Assembly: GCA_900553265.1 (NCBI GenBank)
Contig: USDD01000012.1
Span: forward strand, 1-38,808
Source: an uncultured Eubacteriales bacterium
Lineage (GTDB): Bacteria; Bacillota; Clostridia; Christensenellales; Aristaeellaceae
Direction: 5' to 3'
DNA length: 38,808 bases
The notes under the pieces are model-generated. The model did not search any database. It was given only the letters and a program-made list of their open reading frames with translations, and had not been told where the DNA came from. The position numbers and the translations under genes are program-made. Position 1 is the first letter of the stretch, and every line of letters begins with the position of its first letter. This document shows, piece by piece, positions 30,602 through 38,808 of this stretch.

Positions 30602-32293
30602 TCATCTATGCAGTTTTTCAAAGCAGACCCGACAGCGCTTTTTCCAGAAGGCGATGCCGAACGCCGTGATGTTCTCTCGCCCCTCGTTACGCAGGCGTTC
30701 ATCGTAGTGCTTTTCCTTGATCTGCGCCATTGCCGCCTGACATGCGCTTTCCATGCCCGCCAGCGTCGGCGAATACTTCACCTCGATGACCATGCCCGCG
30801 TCAGGATCCTCCGGCTCGATGAGAATATCGCTGAAGCCTTCTCCGGATTCCACGTTGGACAGAATCAGCCAGTTCGGCTCGCTCCTGAGAAGCCCCAGCA
30901 GCAGGCCGTGATAGAAGTTTTCCTTCTGATCGTCCTTGGCCTTCGTGTCCAGGATGCTGATCATCTTGCCAAGGATGATCGTCAGCCGCCGCTGAATCTC
31001 TTCGGCGTTGCCGTCCAGAAACGCCTGACAGAACGCCTGCATGGGCTTCTCGTCCCGGACGACGGTATTCTTGAACCATTCCTGAATCTGGAATACGAAC
31101 ACCTCCCGTACCTCGCGGTTGGGAATAATCAGTTTATACACGCCGCGTTCGACGCGCCCCGCCTGCGTCAGATACCCCGTCGTGAACAGCACGCTCCACA
31201 GGTTGTCGATGCTGTTGTCGACCTCGCCGTAGGTCAGCTCCAGCCGAACCGCCTTCTCGATGGCCTCCCCGGCAATGAGCCGCTCGATCTCATCCTGCGT
31301 GGTTTTGTCCGCCTTGTCCACAAAGCGCTTCACCAGATCGTTCCCGCTGGAGTTGATCCAGAACGCCTGCGGCTCGGCTTGCGGATCGTCGCGAAGCAAA
31401 TCCACATAGTTGATCACGTCCCAAGGGCAATACACATCCGTATGACCGAACCGATAGCCGTCGTACCAGTCCTTCGTTTCATCGTAATGATCCGAAAGGC
31501 CGTAATCCTCGAGAAGCTGCTTCACTTCCGCATCCGTGAAACCAAAGTGCTCATCAAAGCGGCTGTCCGCAATGGACAGCACTTTGAAATTGTTCAGTCC
31601 CGTGAAGATGCTTTCCTTCGATACCCGCAGGCATCCCGTCAGCACCGCAAACTGCAAGAAATCGTTCGTCTTGAGCGCCCGACCGAACAGTCCGCGAATC
31701 AGCGCGACCATTTCCTTGTAATAGCCGTGCTGGAACGCCTTGTCCAAAGGCACATCGTATTCGTCGATCAGCAGAATTACCTTCTGGCCGTAGTGCTGAT
31801 ACAGCAGGCTGGAGAGCATCTTGAGACTTTTCTGCACGTCATCCAGAGTGTCCTGTTCTCTCAGGAAACGTTCGAACGAATATTTATCATCTTCCGCTAT
31901 CTGCTCACTCTGCATCAAAAAGCTGAGTCGAGAAATCTCCGCCCGCAGAATGTCACGCAATTTCCCATAGGCATTTTCAAATGTAAGTCCATCTACATCC
32001 TTCAGCGAGACGAACACCACCGGGAACTTGCCCATATACGCCTCGCACAGCGCTTTCTCTTTGGAGATCGCCAGCCCGTTAAACAGCGTCTTGTCCGTGC
32101 CGATCTCAAAAAAGGACTTCAGCATGCTCATGTTCAGCGTCTTGCCGAAGCGCCGCGGACGCGTGAAGAGGTTCACTTCTCCCCAATTCTTGAGCAGGTC
32201 AATAATCAATCTCGTTTTGTCAACATAATAGAAGTCTTCCCTGCGGAGCTTCTCAAAACTGTCGATGCCCACCGGTAGCTTTTTCCGTTCCAT
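30602..32293 (-). CDS. AAA-ATPase-like protein with C-terminal PD-(D/E)XK nuclease domain
   Basis: A 563-residue protein of the AAA-ATPase_like/PDDEXK_9 group (PF09820 with PF08011). The N-terminus LPVGIDSFEKLRREDFYYVDKT and the P-loop TRPRRFGKTLNMSML (residues 44-58) are the family hallmark; Walker B is VILLIDEYD (172-180). The C-terminal nuclease core shows DILIEP followed by VIEVKYSP with E504 and K506. These proteins are numerous in gut bacteria and behave like mobile or toxin/defence genes, but no function is proven. GGAGG precedes ATG 32293. It has its own promoter and terminator. Confidence 0.9.
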   Translation of the reverse strand: MERKKLPVGIDSFEKLRREDFYYVDKTRLIIDLLKNWGEVNLFTRPRRFGKTLNMSMLKSFFEIGTDKTLFNGLAISKEKALCEAYMGKFPVVFVSLKDVDGLTFENAYGKLRDILRAEISRLSFLMQSEQIAEDDKYSFERFLREQDTLDDVQKSLKMLSSLLYQHYGQKVILLIDEYDVPLDKAFQHGYYKEMVALIRGLFGRALKTNDFLQFAVLTGCLRVSKESIFTGLNNFKVLSIADSRFDEHFGFTDAEVKQLLEDYGLSDHYDETKDWYDGYRFGHTDVYCPWDVINYVDLLRDDPQAEPQAFWINSSGNDLVKRFVDKADKTTQDEIERLIAGEAIEKAVRLELTYGEVDNSIDNLWSVLFTTGYLTQAGRVERGVYKLIIPNREVREVFVFQIQEWFKNTVVRDEKPMQAFCQAFLDGNAEEIQRRLTIILGKMISILDTKAKDDQKENFYHGLLLGLLRSEPNWLILSNVESGEGFSDILIEPEDPDAGMVIEVKYSPTLAGMESACQAAMAQIKEKHYDERLRNEGRENITAFGIAFWKKRCRVCFEKLHR

Positions 32294-32355
32294 ACGTCCG
32301 CCTCCCTCCTTTGAGCAGTCCTCACGCTTGCATTGCCTTACCTGGTACCATTTTC

Positions 32356-32384
32356 ATTTTACCTCAAAACCCGCGCTTTATCAA
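32356..32384 (-). promoter_or_regulatory. Promoter of the AAA-ATPase-like gene
   Basis: On the minus strand TTGATA (32384-32379) and TAAAAT (32361-32356), 17-base spacer. Confidence 0.72.
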
Positions 32385-32404
32385 GTTTCGCCGGCAGATA
32401 TAAC

Positions 32405-32461
32405 GAAAAAAGCCGCCGATTCCATTTTCCCTTTCGAGTACTTTGATAAAAAATTGGCGGC
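32405..32461 (-). terminator. Terminator of the recombinase operon
   Basis: GCCGCCGATT (32412-32421) pairs with AATTGGCGGC (32452-32461, one G-T pair); seven T follow on the minus strand. It is 28 bases after the last recombinase stop. Confidence 0.8.
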
Positions 32462-32489
32462 CGGCGGCTCAGGCGCACCGCTTACACAT

Positions 32490-33740
32490 TTACGCAGACA
32501 CGCGCTGCGTCCACTTTTGAACGCTCACCGCTCCATTTTCAAGATGAACGGCCTGCACCTCCCGCAAAAACCGCTCTGCGTCAAATTCTTCCGCTCCCTT
32601 CCATTCCCAGCCGAGCGCATCGGATATTCCGCGCAGCAGTTCCTCTTCCGCAACCGACGTATTCCTGCAGCCGTTTCCAGCCTTCCCCTTCTGACGCTCC
32701 CTACAGTTCCACACCTTATGATAAACCGGAGCGCCGTCTGCCGTTCCTCCGGAAAGCGTTCTGCGCTTATAGGGCGCACCGCACCTCGCGCAGAACACCT
32801 TCCCATAAAGAAAATGCGTCGCCGGCGTCTTTTTGTACACGCCGGAAATTCGGTCGCGCTTGCGCGCGTCCAGCACGGCCTGGGCCTTTTCCCATGTTTT
32901 TCGGTCAATGATTCCCTCGTGCGTATCCCGCCAGTAATAGGTCTGATACTGTGCGTTCGGATCCGGCTTCTTCGTCAGATAGTGCTGCGGCGGACGCTTT
33001 TGCAGCATCCGATCCCCCACATAGATCTCGTTGTCCACAATGGACTGAATGCTGGAAGCGGAGAACGCCGTGCTTCCGCGCATCCGCTTTCCACCCGCCG
33101 CCGTAATTGCCTCGGCGATCTTCTGATAGCCCATTCCCTGGTTGAACAGTTCAAACGCCATTCTGACGATCCACGCATCCTCGTTGGGCGTCAGCACGCC
33201 GTTCACTTCGTCATAGCCCAGCACGCGCCGGTTTCCCATATGGTGAATTCCCTGAGCGAATCGTTTCTCGTAGCCCCAGCGGATGTTCTGCGAGATGGAG
33301 CGGCTCTCGTCCTGCGCAATGGCGGCCATCATGGAGAAGATCATCTCGGAGGAGGCGTCCAGCGAGCTGAGTCGCTCCTTCTCAAAGCGCACCTCGACGC
33401 CCTTGGAGCGCAGCTGCTGGACATAGACCTGACAGTCTACCACGTTGCGCGAAAAACGGGAAATGCTCTTTACGAGGATCAGGTCGATCTTTCCCTCCAT
33501 CGCGTCCGCGATCATCCGCATGAACTCCGGCCGCTTCGCCGCGCCAGTGGCCGAGACGCCGCCATCGGCGTAGATCCCGGCCAGCACCCATTCGTCGTTC
33601 CGCTCGATGTAGCTCTGGTAATAGCTCACCTGCGTTTCGAAGCTCTCCTCCTGGCTCTTCATGTCGGTGCTGACGCGGCAATAAGCCGCCACCCGCTTTT
33701 TTCTCCGCTGGTGGATGCTGGGAATGTGACGGATTTTCAT
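32490..33740 (-). CDS. Large serine recombinase 3
   Basis: A 416-residue site-specific recombinase. The resolvase domain has the nucleophile S24 in AAYCRVST and the arginine motif in LILVKSISRFSRNVVD (about 83-98). A Recombinase domain follows (FNQGMGYQKIAEAITAAGG; FSASSIQSIVDNEIYVGD), then a zinc beta-ribbon (FCARCG and a C-x9-C pair). Catalytic residues are intact. There is no long coiled coil typical of phage integrases such as PhiC31, so it is on the short side. The ribosome binding site is weak. It is the last of three tandem recombinases and begins 46 bases after the previous one. Confidence 0.93.
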   Translation of the reverse strand: MKIRHIPSIHQRRKKRVAAYCRVSTDMKSQEESFETQVSYYQSYIERNDEWVLAGIYADGGVSATGAAKRPEFMRMIADAMEGKIDLILVKSISRFSRNVVDCQVYVQQLRSKGVEVRFEKERLSSLDASSEMIFSMMAAIAQDESRSISQNIRWGYEKRFAQGIHHMGNRRVLGYDEVNGVLTPNEDAWIVRMAFELFNQGMGYQKIAEAITAAGGKRMRGSTAFSASSIQSIVDNEIYVGDRMLQKRPPQHYLTKKPDPNAQYQTYYWRDTHEGIIDRKTWEKAQAVLDARKRDRISGVYKKTPATHFLYGKVFCARCGAPYKRRTLSGGTADGAPVYHKVWNCRERQKGKAGNGCRNTSVAEEELLRGISDALGWEWKGAEEFDAERFLREVQAVHLENGAVSVQKWTQRVSA

Positions 33741-33786
33741 TTCAGTCGCCTGCCTTTCTGCAAACCAAAGCGAACAGTGTAATGCT

Positions 33787-35334
33787 TCACTTCTTCTGTC
33801 CTTCCTTCACCGGAATAATCGGAATGGGGTTCGGGTCCTCCAGCCGTTTCTGTATCCTCCGCCTGGGTTTAAGCGTTCCCTCCACCTTCCGTTTCCGGTA
33901 GACTTCCGCCGCGTACACCGGGTTCTCCCGGTGATGCCGCACGGGCAGCGGTACCGTCGTTTTCAGCCCGCACCTCCAATGCACCGTCAGCGTGTTCTCC
34001 TTTGAAAAGGTAATCCTGTCCACCGTATCGTCCAGCCAGTAGTAGTCCACCTTCTTCAAAAACAGGCGCTTTTTCCAGAGCTCCAGCAAATGCTCCGCCG
34101 CCGTCAGCTTTTCCCTGCTTTTGCTTCTGTGCGGCTTTTCTCCCTGTAGCTTCTCTATCACGGCCTGTATTTCGTCCCTGTTCAGCGCCTTGCAGGCGTT
34201 CAGCACCGCCTCGTTCACAATGGCGCTGTTGAGCACATACCGCTCGCAGGAGCGCTCGTTCCGTTCGCAGTGCCATGCGCTTTTATTGTCCAGCACATCG
34301 CTGCGCCGCTGGATCAGCCTTTGGCCGCAGATCGGGCACACCAGCTTGTCGTCGTAGGGATACTGCAGAGGACCCAGCTTGGAATTGCACATTGCGCGGA
34401 TCTTCCGCACGCGGTTGTACTGCGCCCGGTCGATGATGGCGGCGTGATGATCCTGTACATAATAGCTTGGATAGACGGTCTGGTCGTTCTTCACCTCCCG
34501 GTGGGTCAGCGGATCCAGCGTCACACGCTTCTGCATCATCACATCTCCCACGTACTTCTCGTTGTCGAGCATCCGGTGAATCGTTGTCTCCGGCCAGCGC
34601 AGCCCCGTGGGCGACTTGTAGCCCTTTTGGTTGAACGCATTGGCGATTTGCTTGTGCGAATATCCGTGCTCGTACAGTGTGAACGCCTCCCGCACCACCG
34701 CGGCTTCTTCTCCCACGATGCGGTACTCTCCATCCTCGTCCAGGCGATAGCCGAACAGCACAAACCTTCTGGGAATTCCGGCCTCGTACTTCTTGCGGAA
34801 GCTCCACGCGATGTTCTCCGAGATGGACACGCTTTCCTCCTGGGCGAAGGCCGCCAGCACCGTCATGAGCATCTCGGAGTACGCGCTGCTGGTATCGATG
34901 TTTTCCTTCTCGAAGTGAAGATAAACGCCCTTTTCCCGGAGCATCCGAACGTACTGCAGGCAGTCCACGGTGTTGCGCGAAAAGCGGGAGATGGACTTGA
35001 TGAGGATGTAGTCGATTTTCCCCGCCAGCGCGTCCTCGATCATCTGCCTGAACGCCGGACGCTTCATGGAGATCGTACCCGTCACCCCCTGATCCGCGTA
35101 AATCTGAACCAGCTTCCAGCCCGGATGGTTCCTGATTTCATGCTCGAAGTACGCCCGCTGGGTCTCTATGCTGGTCTCCTGTGACTCGCTGTCCGTGCTA
35201 ACGCGGCAATACGCCGCCACGCGCTTGGTTGTTTCGCCGGACATATCGGCAATTCGCGTCGCTTCATCTTTTGTTGCCTGTACCGCGCCCCGAAAGAGCT
35301 GGCGCACGTCGCTGCTTTCATTGTACCTTTCCAT
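33787..35334 (-). CDS. Large serine recombinase 2
   Basis: A 515-residue recombinase, the longest of the three. The nucleophile is S46 in AAYCRVST; YILIKSISRFSRNTVDCLQYV and FEKENIDTSSAYSEMLMTVLAAFAQEESVSISENI are strongly conserved. The recombinase domain (YEHGYSHKQIANAFNQKG; TTIHRMLDNEKYVGDVMMQKR) and a zinc ribbon (LVCPICGQRL; HCERNERSC) are complete, followed by a basic C-terminal tail. ATG 35334 is chosen for GGAGG six bases upstream; the longer frame to 35445 would overlap the upstream gene deeply. It overlaps recombinase 1 by 17 bases. Confidence 0.93.
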   Translation of the reverse strand: MERYNESSDVRQLFRGAVQATKDEATRIADMSGETTKRVAAYCRVSTDSESQETSIETQRAYFEHEIRNHPGWKLVQIYADQGVTGTISMKRPAFRQMIEDALAGKIDYILIKSISRFSRNTVDCLQYVRMLREKGVYLHFEKENIDTSSAYSEMLMTVLAAFAQEESVSISENIAWSFRKKYEAGIPRRFVLFGYRLDEDGEYRIVGEEAAVVREAFTLYEHGYSHKQIANAFNQKGYKSPTGLRWPETTIHRMLDNEKYVGDVMMQKRVTLDPLTHREVKNDQTVYPSYYVQDHHAAIIDRAQYNRVRKIRAMCNSKLGPLQYPYDDKLVCPICGQRLIQRRSDVLDNKSAWHCERNERSCERYVLNSAIVNEAVLNACKALNRDEIQAVIEKLQGEKPHRSKSREKLTAAEHLLELWKKRLFLKKVDYYWLDDTVDRITFSKENTLTVHWRCGLKTTVPLPVRHHRENPVYAAEVYRKRKVEGTLKPRRRIQKRLEDPNPIPIIPVKEGQKK

Positions 35335-36442
35335 CTTCGTCCTCCTTCGTGTCATTCTCTTGCGGCTCTTTGTCAGGTGCGGTATCGCTCCGCTGTGATT
35401 GCTGTGGACTGGCTTTTCCCTCAATACATGGGGTCTCTTCAACATACGGATTGTCCCGGATGACGGCGTACAGCCCGTATTCCTCGCACAGCCGCTTTCC
35501 TTCCTCCAGCAGTGCCCGCTGTTCGGGTGAAACGTTCCTTCGATTCTCCCACAGGGTCTTCGATTCCAGCAGCCTTTGAACGTGGTCGAACACCTCCGGA
35601 GGAACCAGCGGCGTATGATGTCCCTCCAGGTAATACTGCTCCCGCTCGCCGCGATTCTTCGTCCGGCCCGTCCCGTCTGCGTTTCGGATGGTCTTCTGCG
35701 TCAGGTAATCGCCCTTGTACAGTACGTTCCGCAGCAGCATGGAAACGTCCACCGCGTACCACTTTTTCCCGCTGGGATCCGCCTCCTCCATTCGCAGCAG
35801 CATCCTGCGGATACTGCCGACGGAATACCCCGCGCAGGCCATGCAGAACGCGCTTCTGACCTTCGCGGCCGGTCTTTCGTCGGGAATCCACTCTCCGTCT
35901 GCGCCCTTTTTGTAGCCGTACTTGCGCTGCCAGAAGGGATTCCCACTCCGGTTGCGCATCTCGTGCGCCGTCATCAGGTTCCGGCCGATGCTGTTGCTCT
36001 CTTCCTCCGCAATGGTGGCCATCAGGTGAAACAGCAGCTCGTTGCGCGGCTCCGACGTATCGATTCCTTCCTTTTCAAAGAATACCCTGACGCCCAACGC
36101 CTGCAGGCGCCGGATCGTCGACACGCACTCGCGCATGTTGCGCGAAAACCGGGCGATGGACTTCGTGAGGATCAGGTCGATCCTGCCCGCCTCGCAGTCC
36201 GCCAGCAGCCGCCCAAGCTCAGGCCGGCCGTCCATCTTCCGTCCCGATTTCCCGTGATCGCCGTAGACGCCCACCAGCTCGTAATCCTCACGCCCTGTGA
36301 TGTATCCGCGGTAATGCTCGCACTGCAGTTCAAAAGAGGTATCCTGGGCGTCCATCAGGGTGCTGACACGGCAGTAGGCGGCTACGCGGAGCTTCTTCTG
36401 CTTCTTCCCGGAGATTCTGTGCTTCGTTCTTTTCTCGCTCAT
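35318..36442 (-). CDS. Serine recombinase 1, without zinc ribbon
   Basis: A 374-residue recombinase. Nucleophile S27 in AAYCRVST, LILTKSIARFSRNMRECV and FEKEGIDTSEPRNELLFHLMATIAEEESNSIGRN are present. A Recombinase domain follows (CAGYSVGSIRRMLL; VDVSMLLRNVLYKGDYLTQK). Unlike its two neighbours it has no CxxC zinc beta-ribbon: after about residue 300 there is only a charged tail. It may need a partner to bind or synapse its site. GGAGG precedes ATG 36442. It lies 10 bases after the amidoligase-like gene. Confidence 0.92.
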   Translation of the reverse strand: MSEKRTKHRISGKKQKKLRVAAYCRVSTLMDAQDTSFELQCEHYRGYITGREDYELVGVYGDHGKSGRKMDGRPELGRLLADCEAGRIDLILTKSIARFSRNMRECVSTIRRLQALGVRVFFEKEGIDTSEPRNELLFHLMATIAEEESNSIGRNLMTAHEMRNRSGNPFWQRKYGYKKGADGEWIPDERPAAKVRSAFCMACAGYSVGSIRRMLLRMEEADPSGKKWYAVDVSMLLRNVLYKGDYLTQKTIRNADGTGRTKNRGEREQYYLEGHHTPLVPPEVFDHVQRLLESKTLWENRRNVSPEQRALLEEGKRLCEEYGLYAVIRDNPYVEETPCIEGKASPQQSQRSDTAPDKEPQENDTKEDEDGKVQ

Positions 36443-36452
36443 GCTGCCCTCC

Positions 36453-37298
36453 TCACGCCATCCACTCCAGCGCCTTTTCCCGGCGGCGCTTTTCCAGCGC
36501 CCGCTTTTTGCCGCTCTCCGTAAAGAACGCGCTGTCGCCCTCCAGTCCGGAGAGCAGCGTATGCCGGGGACGCTCGTATTCCTCCCCGATGAATCCCAGC
36601 CGCAGCAGCCAGGAGCGCATCTGGAACTTGGGGTTGCTCCCGTCGCAGGGCTTCATCCTGGCCTTGCCGGTAGCGGCCGCCATGCCGTAGCACTGCCGGA
36701 GCAGATACAGGCAGGCCTCTGTTTCGGGGATCGCGAAGGTATCCAGCATCACGATGAACGCCAGATCCTCGCCAATGCAGAACCGCAGCTCCTCCTGCAG
36801 GCGCAGCGCCTGCGCAATTAACTCGGATCGGGACTGAAGGATGTTGCACATGTTCAGGATTGTCTTCCTGTTGGGTTCGGCGGGAATCATGTGGATGGTG
36901 AAGCCGTCCACGGGGAAGAAGCCATCCGACCGCAATGCGTCCAATACCCCGAACACGCGCTCCCTGTCCTCCATGGGGAAGGGCGGCGAGAAGACGGTGG
37001 ATTCATAGCCGCAGTTCGCGCCGACCACGTTCCAGCCGTCCACCTCGTAGGCGCCGGTTTTCCTGCAATAGACCGGGCGCGCCTTCCACGCCTTACCGAT
37101 CTGCTGCGCCAGGTTCCGTTTGCGCCCCGCGCCGTCCAGACACGGTCTGCCCGCTCTCCGCGTATCAAAGTCGATGGAAAACATCCCGGTGTAAAGGCTC
37201 GAGTCGAAAAGCTCGAGTGCATCCGCTTCGTCCGCAGACTCTGCATACGCTTCCTCCGCGTATCGGAACGGGTACGCGGTGCATCTCACAATGCTCAT
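36453..37298 (-). CDS. Amidoligase-like protein of the recombinase operon
   Basis: A 281-residue soluble protein. The middle (YEVDGWNVVGANCGYESTVFSPPF, then LDALRSDGFFPVDGFTIHMIP, about residues 83-140) resembles the ATP-grasp-independent amidoligase family PF12224, where SPxx and HxH strands surround the active site; here the usual G-x-H-V-H reads FTIHMI, so catalytic residues may be lost. The FQMRSWLLRLGFIGEEYERPRHTLLSGLEGDSAFF segment (about 227-262) recalls Clostridia proteins annotated as amidoligases next to recombinases. GGGAGG precedes ATG 37298. Function in the element is unknown; it may be an accessory factor of the recombinases. Confidence 0.45.
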   Translation of the reverse strand: MSIVRCTAYPFRYAEEAYAESADEADALELFDSSLYTGMFSIDFDTRRAGRPCLDGAGRKRNLAQQIGKAWKARPVYCRKTGAYEVDGWNVVGANCGYESTVFSPPFPMEDRERVFGVLDALRSDGFFPVDGFTIHMIPAEPNRKTILNMCNILQSRSELIAQALRLQEELRFCIGEDLAFIVMLDTFAIPETEACLYLLRQCYGMAAATGKARMKPCDGSNPKFQMRSWLLRLGFIGEEYERPRHTLLSGLEGDSAFFTESGKKRALEKRRREKALEWMA

Positions 37299-37476
37299 AA
37301 TGAAACCTCCCGTTTTTTCTTCGCCGCCGTTTTCTTCAAAACCAACGGCCTGTTATAGCTATCACTCCACTTGGCCGCTTTATCAAGCGATGATTCCGAT
37401 AAATACGGCCTATATGGGCAGGTTTGCACCCGCCATCGGCGGAGAAAAACAGGGGAGAATACCGGGCATACCTGAC

Positions 37477-37518
37477 AAAAAAAGGAGGAAGCCCCTTCTC
37501 GAAAGAAAAGGCTTCCTC
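37477..37518 (-). terminator. Terminator of the lysin gene
   Basis: GAGGAAGCC (37485-37493) pairs with GGCTTCCTC (37510-37518), the stem continuing inward with TTTTCT/AGAAGG; seven T follow on the minus strand (37483-37477). The remaining 180 bases to the amidoligase-like start hold a TTGATA box but no convincing -10. Confidence 0.88.
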
Positions 37519-37576
37519 ATGCAACAGCTCAGCTCGTCTGGAGGCGCGCCGCACCTTTATATGCGGTCATTTTTCA

Positions 37577-38808
37577 TTATTCCATCACTGAGTACTTCCC
37601 GGACGCCCAGCCCACGCGGGCGTTGATCACGACGGCGTGCCAGCCGTTCTGTGCGGTAGCCACCCATTCGAGAGAAGTGTCGTTTTGAACGGCAGTAATG
37701 CGGTCGTACTGTGTGCCATTGCCCACGCGGATATTGACCGAACCGCTGCCGCAGACGATGCGCACGCGCTTTGCCGTGGGAGCGTCAGGCGCAGCAGGTT
37801 GATCGGGCTCGCCTGTCTGGTTAGCTTTACCTGACTGTTCGGGTTCATCCGGCTGATCGGGCTCCTTGCCCGCATCATTATCTGCAATGGCGTTCATCAG
37901 CGCCTTGTGGGTCTCGCTGCCGTAGATACCGTCCTGTTTGACGCCTGCCTTCGCTTGAAACTTCTTGAGGGCAGTCTCTGTCTCATTGCCAAAATCGCCG
38001 TCAGCACCGTATTTGGGCAAAGCATAGCCCAGTTGCAACAGGAATTCCTGCATAGCCTTCACATCCGTGCCCTTGCTGCCCTTTTTCAGTGTGCGCGTCC
38101 CCAGCGTGTACTCGCTTTTAGGGGTGTCGGGCTTCACGCCGTTGCCGCCGGTGAACACTGCATCACCGTAATCCACGAAGGGAAGCTGATACCAGTGCGT
38201 CCACTTCCGGGAAGAAACCTTCGTTTTCACGCAGCCGTAATTGAAGCCGCGTTCCTCCACGGCATAGCCGTTTCCAACGTACACGCCCACATGCCCGTCA
38301 AAGCGCAGTGCAATGCCGGGCACATCGGGCAGCGTGTCCATGGTGCCCCAGGCGCAGCCCTTGCTCTTGGCGTAGCTGAACATGCCGTTGGCGGATTTGT
38401 CCGGGCAGCCGTGGCCGCCGTACTTGCTGGAAAAGGTCTTGTCCGTGCCAATGGACTCGATGACGCCCTGGCCGCCGTTTGTCCACTGGTACCCTTTAAT
38501 CAGCCCCACACAGTCAGCACAGACCTTCTTTTTCGCAATATCGTCCCGGTACCGGGCGGTACGGCTGGATCCGTAGTGTGCGGGATACTGCTTTGCTTTG
38601 CGGGCGCGAAGGCTCTCAGTACACTTGTAGACGACCGCGCCGTACCAGTAGGGCTGACCCAGCATCTTCTGGGCAATGAATGCTTCAGCAGCGAACAGGC
38701 TGGATACGTCGATGTTAGCAGCGGTAATCGCGCCCACCAGCGCCTCGTCTGCGAAGATGGAAGCGACGTTCAGTTCGCGGGCGGTAATAGTTTTCTCGAT
38801 GAGCTTGC
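37577..38808 (-). CDS. Phage tail-fibre-like segment fused to NlpC/P60 lysin, PG-binding and SH3 domains (partial)
   Basis: At least 410 residues, cut at its N-terminus by the window edge. The frame stays open through 38808; GTG 38737 is possible but has no ribosome binding site, and the residues before it (TITARELNVASIFADEALVG, then AITAANIDVSSLFAAEAFIA) look like the repeat segments of phage minor structural proteins. Next is an NlpC/P60-type domain with ADCVGL (cysteine codon 38512-38510) and DGHVGVYVG (histidine), a peptidoglycan-binding domain (LKKGSKGTDVKAMQEFLLQLGY, DGDFGNETETALKKFQ), an Asp/Pro/Glu-rich linker and an SH3-like end (VNIRVGNGTQYDRI). A virion-associated tail lysin is likely. 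Confidence 0.85.
   Translation of the reverse strand, partial: KLIEKTITARELNVASIFADEALVGAITAANIDVSSLFAAEAFIAQKMLGQPYWYGAVVYKCTESLRARKAKQYPAHYGSSRTARYRDDIAKKKVCADCVGLIKGYQWTNGGQGVIESIGTDKTFSSKYGGHGCPDKSANGMFSYAKSKGCAWGTMDTLPDVPGIALRFDGHVGVYVGNGYAVEERGFNYGCVKTKVSSRKWTHWYQLPFVDYGDAVFTGGNGVKPDTPKSEYTLGTRTLKKGSKGTDVKAMQEFLLQLGYALPKYGADGDFGNETETALKKFQAKAGVKQDGIYGSETHKALMNAIADNDAGKEPDQPDEPEQSGKANQTGEPDQPAAPDAPTAKRVRIVCGSGSVNIRVGNGTQYDRITAVQNDTSLEWVATAQNGWHAVVINARVGWASGKYSVME

Noticed and set aside
1..38808. tRNA, rRNA or insertion sequence genes
   Set aside because: I saw no tRNA cloverleaf with CCA-type end, no rRNA segment and no DDE transposase with terminal repeats; the recombinases are serine type.

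Overview
The window reads as a chromosomal segment of a G+C-rich member of the Bacillota, class Clostridia. The evidence is the gene order rpmH-rnpA-yidD-yidC-jag (which marks the chromosome-origin neighbourhood in Bacillota), strong GGAGG ribosome binding sites, sigma-A type promoters, AzlCD, a YidC without lipoprotein signal, and a right end filled with Clostridia-type serine recombinases. A more precise name cannot be read from the sequence; a relative of Christensenellales or Oscillospirales is only a guess.

Left half. A DUF1461 membrane protein and tsaD share a + strand operon (70-1862), followed by about 400 bp of dense hairpins. A ThuA-like gene (minus) and an HD-domain gene (plus) diverge from 3068-3189. 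A + strand operon then carries a Nudix hydrolase, L-serine ammonia-lyase, a 7-bladed lactonase and a small zinc-ribbon protein (3936-6886). A separate module with its own promoter and a putative operator encodes a DUF2975 protein, a short XRE regulator and a DUF4153-like membrane protein (7091-8967).

Middle. On the minus strand (15633 down to 9179) lies a polar amino-acid ABC importer (binding protein, permease, ATPase) followed directly by a CntK-like amino-acid racemase. Next come a perfect 75-bp tandem repeat array carrying repeated -10 boxes, then indolepyruvate ferredoxin oxidoreductase (iorA, iorB) and a GNAT acetyltransferase. A MATE exporter (15864-17246) precedes a carbohydrate-type ABC importer operon (17557-22199). 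Its first permease is a fusion: a 7-bladed beta-propeller flanked by two membrane helices is joined to a MalF-type permease. No ATPase gene accompanies it, so a shared ATPase encoded elsewhere is inferred. Downstream, on the minus strand, is a promoter whose predicted start coincides with the first base of a compact three-way-junction RNA (22213-22396); I regard this as a candidate undescribed small RNA.

Origin-type cluster and metabolism. rpmH, rnpA, yidD, yidC and jag run leftward from 25600 to 22668; dnaA is not next to rpmH, its place being taken by a Nudix-acyltransferase operon on the other strand. Then follow a PHP-domain protein and azlC-azlD (to 30010).

Right end (about 30180-38808), accessory. 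A truncated XRE gene marks the boundary. It is followed by an AAA-ATPase-like/PD-(D/E)XK protein, a four-gene operon of an amidoligase-like protein plus three different large serine recombinases, and, cut by the window edge, a tail-fibre-like protein fused to an NlpC/P60 lysin with a peptidoglycan-binding and an SH3 domain. This looks like the integrase end of a prophage or a related integrated element that continues beyond the window.
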